This document shows, piece after piece, positions 35,421 to 37,506 of a DNA stretch of 37,506 nucleotides (positions are counted from its first letter, which is position 1; each line of letters begins with the position of its first letter). The DNA is from Desulfotignum sp. GTDB taxonomy: Bacteria > Desulfobacterota > Desulfobacteria > Desulfobacterales > Desulfobacteraceae. Both the position numbers and the translations under genes were made by a program. A model generated the notes under the pieces. It saw nothing but the letters and a program-made list of their open reading frames with translations, was not told where the DNA came from and did no database searches. The DNA lies in assembly GCA_011389835.1 (NCBI GenBank), contig JAABTO010000012.1:1-37506 (forward strand), in the 5' to 3' direction.

Positions 35421-37088
35421 ATGAAAACCGTTTCAGCTGAAAAATACCATGTTTTGTTTGAACAATCGCAAGATGCCAATTTGATAATTGAAAATACGGA
35501 GATCACAGCCTGTAATCAGGCAGCCATTGAAATGTTCGGCTATAAAAGTAAAACCGCACTTATTAAAGTTCATCCATCGAATTTATCCCCGGCCCATCAG
35601 CCGGATGGTCAGGATTCCTTTGCAAAAGCAGAAAAAATGATGGGGCTTGCTCTGAAAAACGGCAGTACCAGATTTGAGTGGTATCACAAAAAGGCAAATG
35701 GGGAAATTTTTCCTGCAGAGGTTCTTTTAACGGCAATTTCTCACAAGGAAGGTAATCGGTCGATTCATGTTGTTCTACATGATATAACCGCCCGTAAGCA
35801 GCTCGAAAAAGCCAGGCAGAAAGAGAAAGAGATGCTTTCAATTATTCTTGAAAGTACGCCTCACGGTATCACATTGATCGATAATCAGGACAATTATCTT
35901 TATGTAAATCCTTATTTCACGGAAATCACGGGATATACGATCAAAGATATACCCACCAAAGAGGAATGGTTTAAAAAAGCGTATCCTGATAAGAATTATC
36001 GACAAAAGGTACTTAACGCATGGCGTAATGACAGGGGGCATAAAGGCCTGGAAAAAAATCGTGAGTTTAAAATCAGGAGTAAAGACGGCCGGTCAAAATA
36101 TATTGAGTTCAGAACAGCTTTTTTAAAGGATCAGAAAATTTCCGTTCTTACGGATATTACAAAAAACAAAAAAATGTGGGAAGAACTCAAAGAGAGTAGA
36201 AAAAGATTAAAAAGCATCCTTTCTGTGACTCCCAATCCAATCGTGATTTACGGCCGTCAGGGCAAGCCTGACTATGTGAACCCGGCCTTTGTGAACATGT
36301 TTGGCTGGACCCTGGATGAACTTAAAGGAAAACGCATCCCGTTTGTGCCGGAAGACCAGCAGAAAATCACTTCTGAAAGATTAAAAGAGTTACTGGATTC
36401 AGGGGGGAAAGTACAATTCGAAACAAAAAGGCTTACAAAACACGGCAGATGTATAGATGTTATTGTAAGCACATCCTGTATAAAAGATTTAAAAGGGAAA
36501 ATATCAAACCTTGTCGTAATTTTAACAGACATCACAGATCAGAAAATTGTCAAACAACAACTAAAAACATTGAATCGGAAACTGGAACATGAGGCGACAC
36601 ACGATTCTTTAACCGGGGCCCCGAACCGGCGCGCAATCATGGAGAAGCTGGATAGTGAACTGAGCCGCGCCAAAAGAATGGGTTCCGGGTTAAGCATTGG
36701 GCTGTGTGATATTGATCATTTCAAGTATGTCAATGACAAGTACGGTCATCAGGTGGGTGATGATGTTCTGTGCTGTTTTGTGAAAACTGTAAAAACCATT
36801 CTCAGACCCTATGATCATGTGGGAAGATACGGAGGGGAAGAATTTTTACTGATTGTGCCCGAATCTGCTGAATCGGTTAAAGAAGTTGTTTTTGAACGTA
36901 TAAGAAGTAAAATAGCCAATGGCAAAATGCTCACAAGATCCGGGGATGTAAATATCACGATTAGTATCGGCATTGCAGATGCAGATTTAAACAAAAATGA
37001 TACTGTCGATTCACTGATCGCAGCTGCTGATCTGGCTTTGTACAAGGCTAAAAACAGTGGGCGTAATCAGCTGGCTTTTTCACCTTAG
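35421..37088 (+). CDS. PAS-domain GGDEF protein (putative diguanylate cyclase)
   Basis: Multiple PAS-like segments; DSLTGAPNRRAIMEKLDSEL, LCDIDHFKYVNDKYGHQVGDDVL, RYGGEEFLLIVPES, ISIGIADAD. Confidence 0.93.
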   Translation: MKTVSAEKYHVLFEQSQDANLIIENTEITACNQAAIEMFGYKSKTALIKVHPSNLSPAHQPDGQDSFAKAEKMMGLALKNGSTRFEWYHKKANGEIFPAEVLLTAISHKEGNRSIHVVLHDITARKQLEKARQKEKEMLSIILESTPHGITLIDNQDNYLYVNPYFTEITGYTIKDIPTKEEWFKKAYPDKNYRQKVLNAWRNDRGHKGLEKNREFKIRSKDGRSKYIEFRTAFLKDQKISVLTDITKNKKMWEELKESRKRLKSILSVTPNPIVIYGRQGKPDYVNPAFVNMFGWTLDELKGKRIPFVPEDQQKITSERLKELLDSGGKVQFETKRLTKHGRCIDVIVSTSCIKDLKGKISNLVVILTDITDQKIVKQQLKTLNRKLEHEATHDSLTGAPNRRAIMEKLDSELSRAKRMGSGLSIGLCDIDHFKYVNDKYGHQVGDDVLCCFVKTVKTILRPYDHVGRYGGEEFLLIVPESAESVKEVVFERIRSKIANGKMLTRSGDVNITISIGIADADLNKNDTVDSLIAAADLALYKAKNSGRNQLAFSP

Positions 37089-37183
37089 ATGACAGCGATT
37101 GTTGACGAAGGGCATCAAGCTGTCGATGGTCATTTGAAATTGAGCCACTAGTGGAATGAACATTAGGGATAAACAAAAGATCT

Positions 37184-37506
37184 CTAATGTGCCCCTCCCG
37201 CATTGATCAGAAAAATCGCCACGCAGGCCATGGCCAGGAACAGGTAGTTGGCCGGCCGAAGCGTTTCTTTCCAGAAAACCATGCTGATCAGGGTGGTGAC
37301 GGCGATCACGCCCAGTCCCAGGGTGGGGTAGGCGATGGCGCCGGGCAGGTGGGACAGGGCCCGGATCCAGAACCAGGTGGCCAGGACATTGGTGGTGCCT
37401 AGGGCCGTGCCCCAGAACAGACAGGCCCGGCCGGGAGGTGTCAAGCCTTTGAGCCGGGGCAGGGTGAACACCAGGGCGGTGCCGAAAATGGTGGCCATGA
37501 ATGCTT
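37184..37506 (-). CDS. EamA/DMT-type small-molecule transporter, partial at window edge
   Basis: GTTNVLATWFWIRALSHLPGAIAYPTLGLGVIAVTTLISMVFWKETLRPANYLFLAMACVAIFLINAG; extends past the edge. Confidence 0.75.
   Translation of the reverse strand, partial: AFMATIFGTALVFTLPRLKGLTPPGRACLFWGTALGTTNVLATWFWIRALSHLPGAIAYPTLGLGVIAVTTLISMVFWKETLRPANYLFLAMACVAIFLINAGGAH

Noticed and set aside
1-37506. tRNA, rRNA, CRISPR arrays, transposases or prophage genes
   Set aside because: None recognised on either strand; absence not confirmed by tRNAscan, Infernal or HMM searches.

Overview
This 37.5-kb window looks like a Desulfobacteraceae-type (sulfate-reducing Desulfobacterota) chromosome; that assignment is inferred from gene content (FdhD, Na+-NQR, monofunctional CooS CODH) and codon style. 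Plausible genes, left to right: partial fdhD(-), a small Cys/His protein(-), rtcB(-), an SH3/NlpC-P60 lipoprotein(-), a YkgJ-like Cys-cluster protein(-), pyrE/pyrK/pyrD(-) directly downstream of nqrABCDEF(-), a conserved hypothetical(+), a cyclophilin(-), an M24 peptidase(+), an AEC transporter(+), a TetR regulator(-), cooS(-), an MBL-fold hydrolase(-), a winged-helix-like protein(-), a NifX-like protein(-), a compact minus-strand cassette (small ORF, SpeD-like, GNAT/FemAB-like, ATP-grasp, PLP decarboxylase), a divergent plus-strand signalling operon (sigma-54 activator, solute-binding protein, hybrid histidine kinase), PsiE(-), a two-gene YeeE/YedE transporter(-), an MgtC/DUF4010-like protein(-), a second AEC transporter(-), a Mut7-C protein(-), a PAS-GGDEF protein(+) and a partial DMT transporter(-). 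Main highlights: (1) the upstream YeeE/YedE gene is split in the ORF track by an in-frame TGA exactly where a conserved Cys is expected (LAGG-U-PSGHG), followed by a bacterial SECIS-like hairpin, so it is probably an unannotated selenoprotein; (2) the SpeD-like/GNAT/ATP-grasp/decarboxylase cassette starts with an untracked 54-aa ORF, has a good sigma-54 (-24/-12) promoter match and TTCGGTATT repeats upstream, and lies divergent to a sigma-54 activator whose receiver-like domain is degenerate, so it is a candidate undescribed biosynthetic and sensing system; (3) NqrA carries two complete RnfC-like 4Fe-4S motifs. No computation or database search was run.
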